64,000 nt of DNA from JACVRW01 sp963765135 (GCA_963765135.1 CAVXUX010000003.1:434001-498000); one strand, 5' to 3'; numbered from the stretch's first letter, positions 16,535-25,171 are shown. Notes: a model not told the origin generated them from the sequence alone. Translations and numbers: made by a program.

Positions 16535-17179
16535 TCACAGCCGCGCCGACTTCGCGGCCACGTCCGGGCCCGCCAGCAGCGCGACCTGTAGGCGCATGAG
16601 GATCGGCTCCAGCTCGGGCAGGCGCTCGGCGCCGTGCTCGCGGATGTGGCGCACGACCACGTCGTCCACGGCGGCCACGACCGCGTGGAGGATCTCGAAC
16701 GGCAGGTCCGAGGGACGGCGCTCGCGGATCAGCTCGGCGTAGCGGTCGCGCAGCGCCTCGCGCCGCTCCAGCGCGCGCGGTCCGGCGGCGGCCACCTCGA
16801 CCAGGTACACGCGAGCGAGCGCCGGGTCGGCGGCCAGCCACCGCAGGTAGGCCACGATCCCCGCTCGCGTGCGCTCGAGCCAGTCGCCGTCGCCGGCGTG
16901 CGCCTCGCGCACGCGCGCCAACAGCTCCTCGCTGGCGGCCTCGTAGGCCGCCAGGAAGCAGTCCTCCTTGTCGGCGAAGTGCTCGTAGAAGGTCTTCTTG
17001 GAGACGCCCGCCCGGCGCACCACGTCGTCGATCGTCGCCGCGGCGTAGCCGCGCTCCGCGACCGCCCGTCCGACCGCCTCGAGCAGCCGTGTTCGCTGGG
17101 ACGCCTCGACCACGTCGCGGTCGAGTCCGTGGGTGCCGCGGGGGAGGCGGCGGGGGATGTCGGGAGTGGCCGACGACAT
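16535..17179 (-). CDS. TetR family transcriptional regulator
   Basis: 214 residues. The N-terminal DNA-binding domain (about 28-78) has the helix-turn-helix ATIDDVVRRAGVSKKTFYEHFADKEDCFLAAYE, which is diagnostic of TetR regulators. The rest is a helical ligand-binding domain. It is divergent from an acyl-CoA dehydrogenase gene, and the 16-base inverted repeat at 17182-17197 begins three bases upstream of its start codon. It probably represses both itself and the acyl-CoA dehydrogenase operon, with an acyl-CoA as the likely inducer; the ligand is an inference. Confidence 0.92.
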   Translation of the reverse strand: MSSATPDIPRRLPRGTHGLDRDVVEASQRTRLLEAVGRAVAERGYAAATIDDVVRRAGVSKKTFYEHFADKEDCFLAAYEAASEELLARVREAHAGDGDWLERTRAGIVAYLRWLAADPALARVYLVEVAAAGPRALERREALRDRYAELIRERRPSDLPFEILHAVVAAVDDVVVRHIREHGAERLPELEPILMRLQVALLAGPDVAAKSARL

Positions 17180-17181
17180 TG

Positions 17182-17197
17182 TGTACTGGCTGGTACA
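17182..17197. promoter_or_regulatory. Probable TetR operator overlapping two promoters
   Basis: TGTACTGGCTGGTACA has five-base complementary arms (TGTAC/GTACA). It lies between the divergent TetR gene (start 17179) and acyl-CoA dehydrogenase gene (start 17207). A -10-like TACATT (17194-17199) overlaps its right end, and the ATG follows seven bases later. Repressor binding would therefore cover the transcription start of both genes. Confidence 0.65.
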
Positions 17198-17206
17198 TTA
17201 CCGCCC

Positions 17207-18343
17207 ATGGACCTCACGCTCTCGCCCTCCGAGGCGGCATTCCGAGACGAGCTGCGTGCCTGGTTGGCCGAGAACCACCCCGGTGAGGACCCGCCCGGGG
17301 ACGACGAGGCCTTCGAGCACCGGCGCGAATGGCAGCGCAAGCTCTTCGAGGCCGGCTACGCCGGCTTCTCCTGGCCGAAGGAGTACGGCGGCCGGGGCGC
17401 GACGATGGTCGAGCAGGCGCTCTTCGGCGAGGAGATGGCTCGCGCCAAGGCGCCCTCGCCGGTCAACGTGCTCGGCATGGTCATGGGCGGCCCCGTGGTC
17501 ATCACGCACGGCACCGACGAGCAGAAGGAGCGCTGGCTGCGTCCGATCCTGACCGGCGAGGAGATCTGGTGCCAGGGCTTCTCCGAGCCCGAGTCGGGCT
17601 CCGACCTGGCCTCGCTGAAGACCAAGGCGGTCAAGTCGAACGGCGAGTGGATCGTCACCGGCCAGAAGGTGTGGACGACCTACGCCCACAAGGCCAAGTG
17701 GTGCATGCTGGTCGCCCGCACCGACCAGGATGTGCCCAAGCACCAGGGCCTCACCTACTTCATCATGGACATGGAGCAGGAAGAGGTGCAGGTGCGCCCG
17801 CTGTACCAGATCACCAAGGAGCCGGAGTTCAACGAGCTCTTCATCGAAGAGGCTCGCATCCCGGACGAGAACGTGGTCGGCGGCGTGGGCAACGGCTGGG
17901 CCGTCGCGATCACGACGCTCATGAACGAGCGCGCCGGCCTCGGCGCCGCCGCGGCCGCGGGTGTGCGGATGGGGCTGGAGGAGCTCAAGCAGCTCGCCCA
18001 CGAGCGCGGCGTCGACCAGGACCCGCTGATCCGCCAGCGGCTCGCCCAGCTGGAGATCGAGGTCGAGCTGCTGCGCCTCAACTCCTGGCGTGGCCTCACG
18101 CAGATCATGAAGCGCGGCGTGCCCGGCCCAGAGGGGTCGCTGCCGAAGTGGCAGTGGGGCGAGATCAACCAGGCGCTGACCGAGCTCGCCGTCGACATCC
18201 TCGGCGAGGAGGGCGCCTACTGGGAGTCCCCCTGGACCTACCGGCTGCTGCGCTCCCGCGCCAACTCGATCGAGGGCGGTACGACCGAGATCCTCAAGAA
18301 CATCATCGCCGAGCGTGTGCTCGGTCTCCCGAAGCTGAGGTAA
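17207..18343 (+). CDS. Acyl-CoA dehydrogenase
   Basis: 378 residues. It has FSWPKEYGGRGATMVEQALF in the N-terminal domain, the FAD-contact region CQGFSEPESGSDLASL, TGQKVWTTYAHKAKWCMLVAR, and a C-terminal region ending RSRANSIEGGTTEILKNIIAERVLGLP. The EGGTTEIL pattern is characteristic of the FadE group that works in heteromeric pairs. It is followed four bases later by a second, dissimilar acyl-CoA dehydrogenase, so the two may form a heterotetramer. The start is ATG at 17207. Confidence 0.94.
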   Translation: MDLTLSPSEAAFRDELRAWLAENHPGEDPPGDDEAFEHRREWQRKLFEAGYAGFSWPKEYGGRGATMVEQALFGEEMARAKAPSPVNVLGMVMGGPVVITHGTDEQKERWLRPILTGEEIWCQGFSEPESGSDLASLKTKAVKSNGEWIVTGQKVWTTYAHKAKWCMLVARTDQDVPKHQGLTYFIMDMEQEEVQVRPLYQITKEPEFNELFIEEARIPDENVVGGVGNGWAVAITTLMNERAGLGAAAAAGVRMGLEELKQLAHERGVDQDPLIRQRLAQLEIEVELLRLNSWRGLTQIMKRGVPGPEGSLPKWQWGEINQALTELAVDILGEEGAYWESPWTYRLLRSRANSIEGGTTEILKNIIAERVLGLPKLR

Positions 18344-18347
18344 GCGG

Positions 18348-19361
18348 ATGAACTTCGACTTCTCAGACGACCAGCAGGCGATCAAGCGTACGGCCAAGGA
18401 CCTGCTGGCGGACCGCTTCAAGCTCGAGCGCGTGCGCGAGCTGGCCGAGGCGGGCACGTACGACGAGGAGGCCTGGAAGGAGCTCTGCGAGCTCGGCTGG
18501 CCGGGCATCTTCGTCGACGAGCAGTACGGCGGCCAGGGGCTCGGCATCGTCGAGCTGATCATCCTGATGGAGGAGCTCGGCTACACGCTCGCGCCGGTCC
18601 CGTTTCTCTCCAACGCGGCCGCGGGCCTGATGATCCAAGCCGCCGGCTCGGACGAGCAGAAGCAGCGCTGGCTGCCGGGGATCGCGTCGGGCGAGGCGCG
18701 CGGTGCGGCGGGCCTCGTCAGGGGCGACGAGGCGAAGCTCGTCCCCGACGGCGACAACGCCGAGGTGATCGTGCTGTGCGCCGACGGTGGCGTGTCGGTC
18801 GTCGAGCGCTCCGCCGCCGACGTCGAGCCCGTCGCGACGATGGACTCGACGCGTCGCTACGCGCGCGTGCGCGCCGGTGGCGGCGAGCCGCTACCGGGCG
18901 AGGTCGGCCCCGGGATCGGCGCCGGGCTGCTGGCGGTGTCGGCCGAGCTGACCGGCGTGGCCCAGCGCGCGATGGAGATGGCCGTCGAGTACGCGCGCGA
19001 CCGCAAGCAGTTCGGGCGGCCGATCGGCGCCTACCAGGCGGTTTCGCACCGCTGCGCGCAGATGCTGCTCGAGACCGAGGGCGCGCGCTCGGCGACCTAC
19101 TACGGCGCGTGGACCGCGGATGCGCAGCCGGAGGAGCTGGAGCTGGCCGCCTCGATGGCCAAGGCCTACTCGTCGGACGCCGGCTGGCGCGTGTGCTCGT
19201 CGTCGCTGCAGGTGCACGGCGGGATCGGCTTCACGTGGGAGCACGACCTCCACTTCTTCCTGAAGCGGGCGAAGGTCGACGCCCTCCTCTGGGGCAGCGC
19301 GAGCGAGCACCGCGAGCGGGTCGCGGACGTGTCAGCGGTCGGCGAAGCGGCCGCCGTCTAG
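18348..19361 (+). CDS. Acyl-CoA dehydrogenase, second subunit type
   Basis: 337 residues. It begins MNFDFSDDQQAIKRTAKDLLADRF and contains LGWPGIFVDEQYGGQGLGIVEL, YARDRKQFGRPIGAYQAVSHRCAQM and VHGGIGFTWEHDLHFFLKRAK. Short acyl-CoA dehydrogenases of this kind often pair with a partner such as the 17207 product. In mycobacterial steroid side-chain degradation such pairs form alpha2beta2 enzymes; the substrate here is unknown. The stop overlaps the convergent gene by four bases. Confidence 0.93.
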   Translation: MNFDFSDDQQAIKRTAKDLLADRFKLERVRELAEAGTYDEEAWKELCELGWPGIFVDEQYGGQGLGIVELIILMEELGYTLAPVPFLSNAAAGLMIQAAGSDEQKQRWLPGIASGEARGAAGLVRGDEAKLVPDGDNAEVIVLCADGGVSVVERSAADVEPVATMDSTRRYARVRAGGGEPLPGEVGPGIGAGLLAVSAELTGVAQRAMEMAVEYARDRKQFGRPIGAYQAVSHRCAQMLLETEGARSATYYGAWTADAQPEELELAASMAKAYSSDAGWRVCSSSLQVHGGIGFTWEHDLHFFLKRAKVDALLWGSASEHRERVADVSAVGEAAAV

Positions 19362-19828
19362 GGCTGCTTGCGCGTCAGCGCGGCCGCGAGCGGCGACAGC
19401 ACGCCTAGCTTCTCGTGCTCCGGTGGGCGCTCCCACTGGACCTCGACCCGCGGGCGCGAGACCACGTGGTGCACGGTCACCGAGGTGAGCTTCTCGAGCC
19501 GGTGCGGGAGGTCGAGGCCGAGCCAGCGCGATGATCCGGTGGGCAGCGTCGAGACCACGATCTCGTCGAACTTCATCGGGTCCCAGAGCTCCATCGTGGC
19601 GACGATCGGGTCGGGATCGCCGACCTGCCCGCTCACGTTCTCCAGCCCCGCCGCACGCATCGCCTCCATGGCCCCGGCGAGCCGGCCGTCCGCGCCACCG
19701 CCCTCGCGGGGCATCAGCAGCGTGAAGCGGCAGGCTCCGCGACTGGCGCGCTCGCGCAGAGCGTTCAGCAGCTCATCGGAGGTAGCGGTCACGTTGGCGA
19801 CCACAAGGACGTGGAACTCCCAAGCCAT
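19358..19828 (-). CDS. Hypothetical protein, universal-stress-protein-like fold
   Basis: 156 residues, starting MAWEFHVLVVANVTATSDELLNAL. The alternating hydrophobic strands and helices (FHVLVVAN, CRFTLLMP, FDEIVVSTL, SVTVHHVV) resemble a Rossmann-like universal stress protein, but no ATP-binding glycine motif is clear. On the same strand as the following 93-residue gene and the lipoprotein gene. Function unknown. Confidence 0.65.
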   Translation of the reverse strand: MAWEFHVLVVANVTATSDELLNALRERASRGACRFTLLMPREGGGADGRLAGAMEAMRAAGLENVSGQVGDPDPIVATMELWDPMKFDEIVVSTLPTGSSRWLGLDLPHRLEKLTSVTVHHVVSRPRVEVQWERPPEHEKLGVLSPLAAALTRKQP

Positions 19829-19875
19829 GGCACCTCCTCGGTGCTCTTGCCGTTGAGTCGAGAGTAGCGCGGGTC

Positions 19876-20157
19876 TCAGTCGGCTGCTTCGGCTTCGCCG
19901 CGATAGCTCGGCAGGCCGGCCTCGTGGGCCTGGATCGGCCCGCGGCGCTCCGATCCCAGCGCGATCTCGTCGAGCCGCGCGATCTCCCGCTCTCCCTCTA
20001 CGCGCGCGGGATGCTCGGGCGGGAGGTCCTTGATCAGCGTGTGGATGCGGTTGCGCAGCTGCAGGGCGAAGTGGGGCGTGGAGGCGCCCATCAACTGGCG
20101 CACGTCCTCCACGGTGGGCTCGCGATGGAGGCGGTCGCTGCGCTCGTACTCACTCAT
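19876..20157 (-). CDS. Small hypothetical protein
   Basis: 93 residues, charged and mainly helical, starting MSEYERSDRLHREPTVEDVRQLMG. It has no membrane segment and no recognised domain. ATG at 20157 lies 12 bases downstream of the stop of the upstream lipoprotein gene on the same strand, so it is probably co-transcribed with it. Function unknown. Confidence 0.65.
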   Translation of the reverse strand: MSEYERSDRLHREPTVEDVRQLMGASTPHFALQLRNRIHTLIKDLPPEHPARVEGEREIARLDEIALGSERRGPIQAHEAGLPSYRGEAEAAD

Positions 20158-20169
20158 TCGGAGCGAATC

Positions 20170-21339
20170 CTACGGCGCGTTCGACTGAACCGGGATCAGC
20201 TCGGTGGTCGCGTCGATGCGCGCCTGCTCGTCGACCGAGATCGCCTTGTCGTCGCCCAGGATCCACGCGCGGTTGTAGACGGCCTGGCCGGGGTCGTCCT
20301 CGTAGCCGGGCTGGACGCTCAGCAGGTAGGACTCGAGCGGTCGCGGCAGCTCGTCGGCGTCGTCGGTGAGCAGCAGCGGCGCGAACACCCCGCGGGTGGC
20401 CAGCGACGCGGCGGCGGCCACGTCGAGCGGGCGGTCCAGGTTGGCGATCGCGAAGTTGTAGCCGGGCACCACGACCCCCCAGCCGAAGTCGCCCTTCTCG
20501 TAACGGGCAAAGGCGATCGCGTTCTCGACCGGCGTCCGGGCCGCGATGCGGTTGACCGAGCCCGCCAGCTTGCGGTCGCGCAGCTCGCGCTCGACGGCCT
20601 CGGAGATCACGCTCGGAGGCCCGAGCAGGAACACGTTCGCCCCCTCGTGGCCGGCAAGCGCGCGGCGCACCGGCGCGGAAATCGAGTTGCGCTTCACCGG
20701 CAGCGCGGCGTCGCCGGACCGGGCCGCCCACGACGCGGCTGGCAGCGCCCAGTCGGGGCTGTCGGCCGAGTAGAGCACGACGTCGGCCGACGGCTTGCCG
20801 CGCGCGGCCGACACGAAGCGATCGATCGCGGCGGCGCGCTCGAACGGGTCCTCGCCTTGGACGACCGCGGTCTTGAAGCCGTCCGGGCGGGCCACGCTCT
20901 GGCCGATGCGGATGACCTGCGCGTCCTTGGAGAGGTCCGAGCCCTTGGGGTCGAGGCGCTGGAGCGTGTCGTCGCTCACCGCCGGCAGCTCGTCCCCCTC
21001 CGACAGCAGCAGCGGCGCGCCGATCGGCGGCCCGGCGAGGACCGACGCGGCGATCGCCGTCTGCCAGTCCTCCGAGTCCACCAGCACCACCGCGGTCGGG
21101 CGGTCCGAGCCGGTCGTTGCCGGGAACAGGGCGCTCGCGACTCCGGCGGCGTCCGCGACCGCGTCGGCTCCCCCGACGCGGATCGTGTTGCGGGTGGCGT
21201 CGGCGGGGAAGCCGAGCGTCTCGGCCCCCTGATCGCCCTGCGCCTCCACCCCGATCTGGGGCGGACGGCCCTCGTCGTCGCCGAGCGAGCAGCCCCCGAG
21301 CAGACCGACGACGAGCAGCGCGATGGCCAGGCGACGCAT
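20170..21339 (-). CDS. Lipoprotein with cell-wall-binding repeat 2-like region
   Basis: 389 residues. A lipoprotein signal peptide (MRRLAIALLVVGLLGGC) places the lipobox cysteine at residue 17. The mature part contains repeated segments of the cell-wall-binding type (NTIRVGGADAVADAAGVASALFP and similar stretches with VVLVDSEDWQTAIAASVLAG and GVFAPLLLTDDADELP). The family (PF04122) is usually found in surface proteins attached to the wall. It is divergent from the acyl-CoA dehydrogenase gene at 21452. Lgt at 45295 would lipidate it. Confidence 0.78.
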   Translation of the reverse strand: MRRLAIALLVVGLLGGCSLGDDEGRPPQIGVEAQGDQGAETLGFPADATRNTIRVGGADAVADAAGVASALFPATTGSDRPTAVVLVDSEDWQTAIAASVLAGPPIGAPLLLSEGDELPAVSDDTLQRLDPKGSDLSKDAQVIRIGQSVARPDGFKTAVVQGEDPFERAAAIDRFVSAARGKPSADVVLYSADSPDWALPAASWAARSGDAALPVKRNSISAPVRRALAGHEGANVFLLGPPSVISEAVERELRDRKLAGSVNRIAARTPVENAIAFARYEKGDFGWGVVVPGYNFAIANLDRPLDVAAAASLATRGVFAPLLLTDDADELPRPLESYLLSVQPGYEDDPGQAVYNRAWILGDDKAISVDEQARIDATTELIPVQSNAP

Positions 21340-21381
21340 GGCGGCGCAGGTTAGCCGGGTGTAGAGCGGAAACCCGGTGGG

Positions 21382-21387
21382 TAGCCT
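21382..21387 (+). promoter_or_regulatory. -10-like element before acyl-CoA dehydrogenase
   Basis: TAGCCT lies just upstream of the TTGACT-CGTC-AGTCAA operator, which would then cover the transcription start. The gene itself begins 64 bases further on, at a GTG with a ribosome site, so this transcript would have a leader, unlike the thiolase gene. Confidence 0.4.
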
Positions 21388-21391
21388 ATGA

Positions 21392-21407
21392 TTGACTCGT
21401 CAGTCAA
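21392..21407. promoter_or_regulatory. Inverted-repeat operator before acyl-CoA dehydrogenase (second copy)
   Basis: TTGACTCGTCAGTCAA matches the operator at 11864-11879 at 15 of 16 positions, with identical six-base arms. It lies between the divergent lipoprotein gene and an acyl-CoA dehydrogenase gene. The two sites nearly 10 kb apart define a likely small fatty-acid regulon. Confidence 0.7.
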
Positions 21408-21451
21408 CTTCACGCCGCGGCCCCGAGCCGCGGCTGCCGGAGGCGCTCACC

Positions 21452-22747
21452 GTGGATTTCAAGCTCAACGACGAACAGCTCGAGTTCCAGGAGCACTGTC
21501 GCCGCTTCGCGCGCGAGGTGATCCGGCCGGCGGCGGCCAAGCACGACCGCGAGGAGAGCGTGCCGTGGGAGGTCATCAAGGCCGCGCGTGAGTGGAACCT
21601 GCACGGGCTCGAGACGATCCAGAAGATGGGCAGCGACCCCGACGGGCTGTTCAGCTGCATCTACGCCGAGGAGCTGCACTGGGGCTGCGCCGGCATCGCG
21701 CTGGCGATCCAGGGCGGGTCGCTCGCCGCCGCGGGCATCGCCAGCTCCGGCACCCCCGAGCAGATCGGCCGCTGGGTGCCCGAGTGCTTCGGCATGGGCG
21801 ACGAGATCAAGCTCGGCGCCTACGCGGTGACCGAGCCGAGCGCCGGGTCCGACGTGCGCTCGCTGCGCACGACCGCCACCCGTGACGGCGACGAGTGGGT
21901 GCTCAACGGCACCAAGGTCTTCATCACGAACGGCGGCATCGCGGACGTGACCGTGGTGGTCGCGACGGTCGATCCCGACCTCGGCCACCGCGGCCAGGCC
22001 TCGTTCGTGGTCCCGAAGGACACGCCCGGCCTGTCGATGGGCAAGAAGGAGTCCAAGCTGGGCATCCGCGCCTCGCAGACCTCGGAGGTCATCCTCGAGG
22101 ACTGCCGCGTGCCGATGGAGTACCTGCTCGGCGGCTACGAGAAGCTCGAGAAGAAGCTGGCCCGCGCGCGCTCCGGCGAGTCCTCCGGCCGCTCGTCGGG
22201 CGCGCTCGCGACCTTCGAGCTGACGCGGCCCTTGGTGGGCGCCTCGGCGCTCGGCATCGCGCAGGCGGCCTACGAGTGGACGCTCGAGTACCTCGAGGGC
22301 AAGGAGGAGGACGGCACCCCGCTGCTCGAGCAGCAGCGCATCCAGCAGGTGCTCGCCGAGGTGGCCACTGAGATCGAGGCCTCACGGCTGCTCGTGTGGC
22401 GCGCCGCCTGGATGGGCCGCGCCGGCATCCCGCTGACCGGCGGCCAGGGCTCGATGTCGAAGCTGAAGGCCGGCGACGTCGCGATGTGGGCGACCACGAC
22501 GCTCATGGACCTGGTCGGCCCCTTCGCCCAGACGACCGACTGCCCGCTGGAGAAGTTCTTCAGGGACGCCAAGATCTACCAGCTGTTCGAGGGCACGGCC
22601 CAGGTGCAGCGTTTGGTCATCGCTCGGATGCAGCGCTCCGAGTACCAGCAGCGGCGCGATGAGGCCCCGGCGGCCGCCGCGGACCAGAACGGCCAGAAGC
22701 TCGGGGACGTGGTCCGCGAGGCGGCCGCTACGCTGCCGACCGGCTGA
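21452..22747 (+). CDS. Acyl-CoA dehydrogenase
   Basis: 431 residues. It contains YAVTEPSAGSDVRSLRTTA, NGTKVFITNGGIADVTVVVA, GQASFVVPKDTPGLSMGKKESKLG with GIRASQTSEV, and a C-terminal QLFEGTAQVQRLVIARM in which the glutamate position is that of the general acid in the short/medium-chain group. GTG at 21452 is chosen because GGAGG lies eight bases upstream (21439-21443). A longer frame from 21392 would start inside the operator. An insert of about 30 residues after the CRVPMEYLLGG segment makes it longer than most family members. Confidence 0.92.
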   Translation: MDFKLNDEQLEFQEHCRRFAREVIRPAAAKHDREESVPWEVIKAAREWNLHGLETIQKMGSDPDGLFSCIYAEELHWGCAGIALAIQGGSLAAAGIASSGTPEQIGRWVPECFGMGDEIKLGAYAVTEPSAGSDVRSLRTTATRDGDEWVLNGTKVFITNGGIADVTVVVATVDPDLGHRGQASFVVPKDTPGLSMGKKESKLGIRASQTSEVILEDCRVPMEYLLGGYEKLEKKLARARSGESSGRSSGALATFELTRPLVGASALGIAQAAYEWTLEYLEGKEEDGTPLLEQQRIQQVLAEVATEIEASRLLVWRAAWMGRAGIPLTGGQGSMSKLKAGDVAMWATTTLMDLVGPFAQTTDCPLEKFFRDAKIYQLFEGTAQVQRLVIARMQRSEYQQRRDEAPAAAADQNGQKLGDVVREAAATLPTG

Positions 22748-23814
22748 GCGAGACCCTTTCCCTCAAGCGACTGACGGCCGCGCTGGCGGCGCGGCAGCTG
22801 CTGCTCGAGCGCGGGCGGCTCGCCCCGGCTGAGGCGATCCGCCGGCTGACCCCCCTTCAGGGCCAGGACTCGCCCGCTCCCTACATCGCGCTCGCCGCGC
22901 GGGTTGAGGGCTTCGCGCCCGGGCAGCTCGAGGCGGCGCTCGAAGAGGGCGGCGTCGTCAAGACCACGATCATGCGCATGACGCTGCACCTGGTCGCCGG
23001 CGCCGACTACCCGGCCTACCACCAGCTGACCCGCCAGACGCGCGTGCGCAAGTGGCGCAAGGACTTCACGCACCTGGACGAGGAGAAGGTCGTGGCCGAG
23101 CTGGGCGCCTGGCTACGCGAGCCGCGCACGAACAACGACATCCGCGAGCGCGTGAACCGCTACGACGGTGTGCGGACCGACCACGAGTGGCACGCGATCA
23201 TGTTCGCCCGCAACCTGCTGCCGCTCGTCCAGCTGCCGCCGGCAGGCTTCTGGCGCGAGCGGCGCCGACCCCAGTTCGTGGTCGACCCGCGCCCGCTGCC
23301 CGACCCGGACGACGCGGCGACGCTCGTGCTCGAGCGCTACCTGGGTGCGTTCGGGCCGGCGAGCAAGCGCGACGTGGCCGCCTGGGCGGGCGTGGCGCAG
23401 CGCGACTTCGCCACCGCCTGGGAGCGGCTCGACACGGTCACGTACCGCGACGAGCGGGGGGTGGATCTCTTCGACCTGCCGGACCAGCCGCTGCCGCCCG
23501 CGTCCACGAAGCTGCCGGTTCGCTTCCTGTCGCGCTGGGACCAGGTGCTGCTGGCCTACGCGGACCGCGACCGGATCATCCCGCCCGAGCTGGGACCGCT
23601 GAGGCTCACGCTGAGCGGCGCCCAGACGGTCACGGTCGACGGGCGGGTGGCGGCTTCGTGGACGCTCGAGCGTGCCACCCGGCGGGTGAAGGTCGCGATC
23701 GAGCCGCACGTCGAGATCCGCAAGTCGGCGCTGCCACAGGTGCGTGCGGAGGCGACGCGCACCGCTAGCTTCGCGGAGCCGGAGGCCGAGCAGATCGAGG
23801 TCGTCGGGGTCTAA
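22744..23814 (+). CDS. Winged-helix DNA-binding domain protein (HTH_42/AlkZ-like family), apparent CTG start
   Basis: About 356 residues. The frame reads SETLSLKRLTAALAARQLLLERG, then TPLQGQDSPAPYIALAAR and TTIMRMTLHLV, and later FLSRWDQVLLAYADRDRI and VDGRVAASWTLER, matching the winged-helix DNA-binding family PF06224 that includes AlkZ-type DNA glycosylases. Between the in-frame stop at 22660 and the conserved N-terminus there is no ATG, GTG or TTG. The only usable codon is CTG at 22744, which overlaps the upstream stop as CTGA. The first internal ATG (22972) would delete about 76 conserved residues. Confidence 0.82.
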   Translation: MSETLSLKRLTAALAARQLLLERGRLAPAEAIRRLTPLQGQDSPAPYIALAARVEGFAPGQLEAALEEGGVVKTTIMRMTLHLVAGADYPAYHQLTRQTRVRKWRKDFTHLDEEKVVAELGAWLREPRTNNDIRERVNRYDGVRTDHEWHAIMFARNLLPLVQLPPAGFWRERRRPQFVVDPRPLPDPDDAATLVLERYLGAFGPASKRDVAAWAGVAQRDFATAWERLDTVTYRDERGVDLFDLPDQPLPPASTKLPVRFLSRWDQVLLAYADRDRIIPPELGPLRLTLSGAQTVTVDGRVAASWTLERATRRVKVAIEPHVEIRKSALPQVRAEATRTASFAEPEAEQIEVVGV

Positions 23815-23824
23815 GCTCGATCCG

Positions 23825-24718
23825 GTGATCGCCCCGCTCGCGCACGTCGGGGGCGGCGTCTTCGAGCCGCTTCAGCTGCTGCCGCCGCTGGCGGCGCTGG
23901 CCGCCTACTGGGCGCGGGCGCGCACGCTGGCGCGCCAGCACCGGCCGGTGCCGGCGTGGCGGATGGCGTGCTTCGGCGGCGGCATCGCGCTGATCGTGGC
24001 GGCGCTCGCCACCCCGCTCGCCCACATCGGCGGCGAGCTGATCCTCGCGCACATGGCCCAGCACGTGATGATGGCCGACCTGGCCGCGCTGCTCCTGGTG
24101 CTCGGCCTGACCGGCCCGCTGCTGCAGCCGGTGCTGGCCACGCGCATCGCGCACAAGCTGCGCGTGCTGGCGCACCCGGTGGTGGCGTTCGGGCTGTGGG
24201 CGGTCGACCTGTACGTCTGGCATCTCCCGGCGCTCTACCAGGCCGCGCTCGGCTCGGCGCCCGTGCACGCGCTCCAGCACACGAGCTTCGTGCTGTTCGG
24301 CTTCACGATGTGGCTGGCGCTGCTCGGCCCGCTGCCGCAGCCCGAGTGGTTCGGCAACGGGGCGAAGCTCGCCTACATCGTCGCCGTGCGGCTCACCAGC
24401 GCGCTGCTCGGCAACATCTTCATCTGGTCGGGCACCGTCTTCTACCCGGACTACCGCCCCGGCCAGGCGAGCTGGGACCTGACGCCATTGGCGGACCAGG
24501 GCGCGGCCGGCACGATCATGATGATCGAGAGCAGCATCGTCACCGTAGTGCTGTTGGGGTGGCTGTTCGTGAAGACCGCGCGCGAGTCGGAGGAGCGCCA
24601 GGAGCTGCTGGAGCTGGCCAGCGCGCGCGGCCTCGAGCTGAGCGAGCGCCGCGCCGCGCGGGCGGTCGCGTCCGGCCGCGGCGACGAGCTGCGCCGCCGG
24701 CTCGAGGCGGTCGGCTGA
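23825..24718 (+). CDS. Cytochrome c oxidase assembly factor CtaG-like membrane protein
   Basis: 297 residues with about seven membrane helices. It has LILAHMAQHVMMADLAALLLVLG, LYVWHLPALYQAAL, HALQHTSFVLFGFTMWLALLGP and GNIFIWSGTVFYPDY, the histidine-rich pattern of the caa3-type CtaG family. CtaG helps insert copper into cytochrome oxidase in Bacillus; no oxidase gene is present here. The start is GTG at 23825. Its stop overlaps the ATG of the following small lipoprotein gene. Confidence 0.88.
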   Translation: MIAPLAHVGGGVFEPLQLLPPLAALAAYWARARTLARQHRPVPAWRMACFGGGIALIVAALATPLAHIGGELILAHMAQHVMMADLAALLLVLGLTGPLLQPVLATRIAHKLRVLAHPVVAFGLWAVDLYVWHLPALYQAALGSAPVHALQHTSFVLFGFTMWLALLGPLPQPEWFGNGAKLAYIVAVRLTSALLGNIFIWSGTVFYPDYRPGQASWDLTPLADQGAAGTIMMIESSIVTVVLLGWLFVKTARESEERQELLELASARGLELSERRAARAVASGRGDELRRRLEAVG

Positions 24719-25171
24719 TGCGGCGCGCGGCCCTGGCCCTGGCCGCGCGTCGCGTTGCTCGCCGCCGGCTGCGACGACTCGGACGCGCCGCAGCCGCGGC
24801 CGCAGTCACAGACCGGCCTGCGCTCGGCCGAGGGCGTGATGATCCGCGACTGGCTGATGTCGGTCCAGCACGGCGACTTCGGCCGAGCCGCCACCTTCTT
24901 CGCCCCCGGGGCGATCATCGACCAGGGCCGGCCCTACCGCCTGCGCAACCGGGCGGCGGCGCGCGTGTTCAACGCCACCCTTCCCTGCCACGCCGACCTG
25001 ATCGCGCTGCGCGACGAGGGCGCCAAGGTGCTCGCCACCTTCCGCCTCACGCCCGGGCCGGGCGGGCCCTGCCGCGGTCGCGTGCAGGTGCGCTACACGA
25101 TCGTCGGGGGCAAGTTCACCGAGTGGCGCCAGCTCGACACCGAGCCCGCTCCCGAGGGCCCGGTCGTCTAG
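24718..25171 (+). CDS. Small lipoprotein with NTF2-like fold, interrupted by one extra base
   Basis: The ATG at 24718 gives MRRAALALAA. After removal of one base within 24745-24754 the frame continues LALLAAGCDDSD, a perfect lipoprotein signal with the lipobox cysteine. As written, the mature part is in a different frame that has only a late TTG at 24755. The roughly 135-residue mature protein (MIRDWLMSVQHGDFGRAATFFAPGA, then VRYTIVGGKFTEWRQLD) resembles SnoaL/NTF2-like proteins. Probably an intact gene with an assembly indel. Confidence 0.7.

Noticed and set aside
21392..21451. TTG start at 21392 for the acyl-CoA dehydrogenase
   Set aside because: It lies inside the palindromic operator and lacks a ribosome site; GTG 21452 has GGAGG at good spacing.
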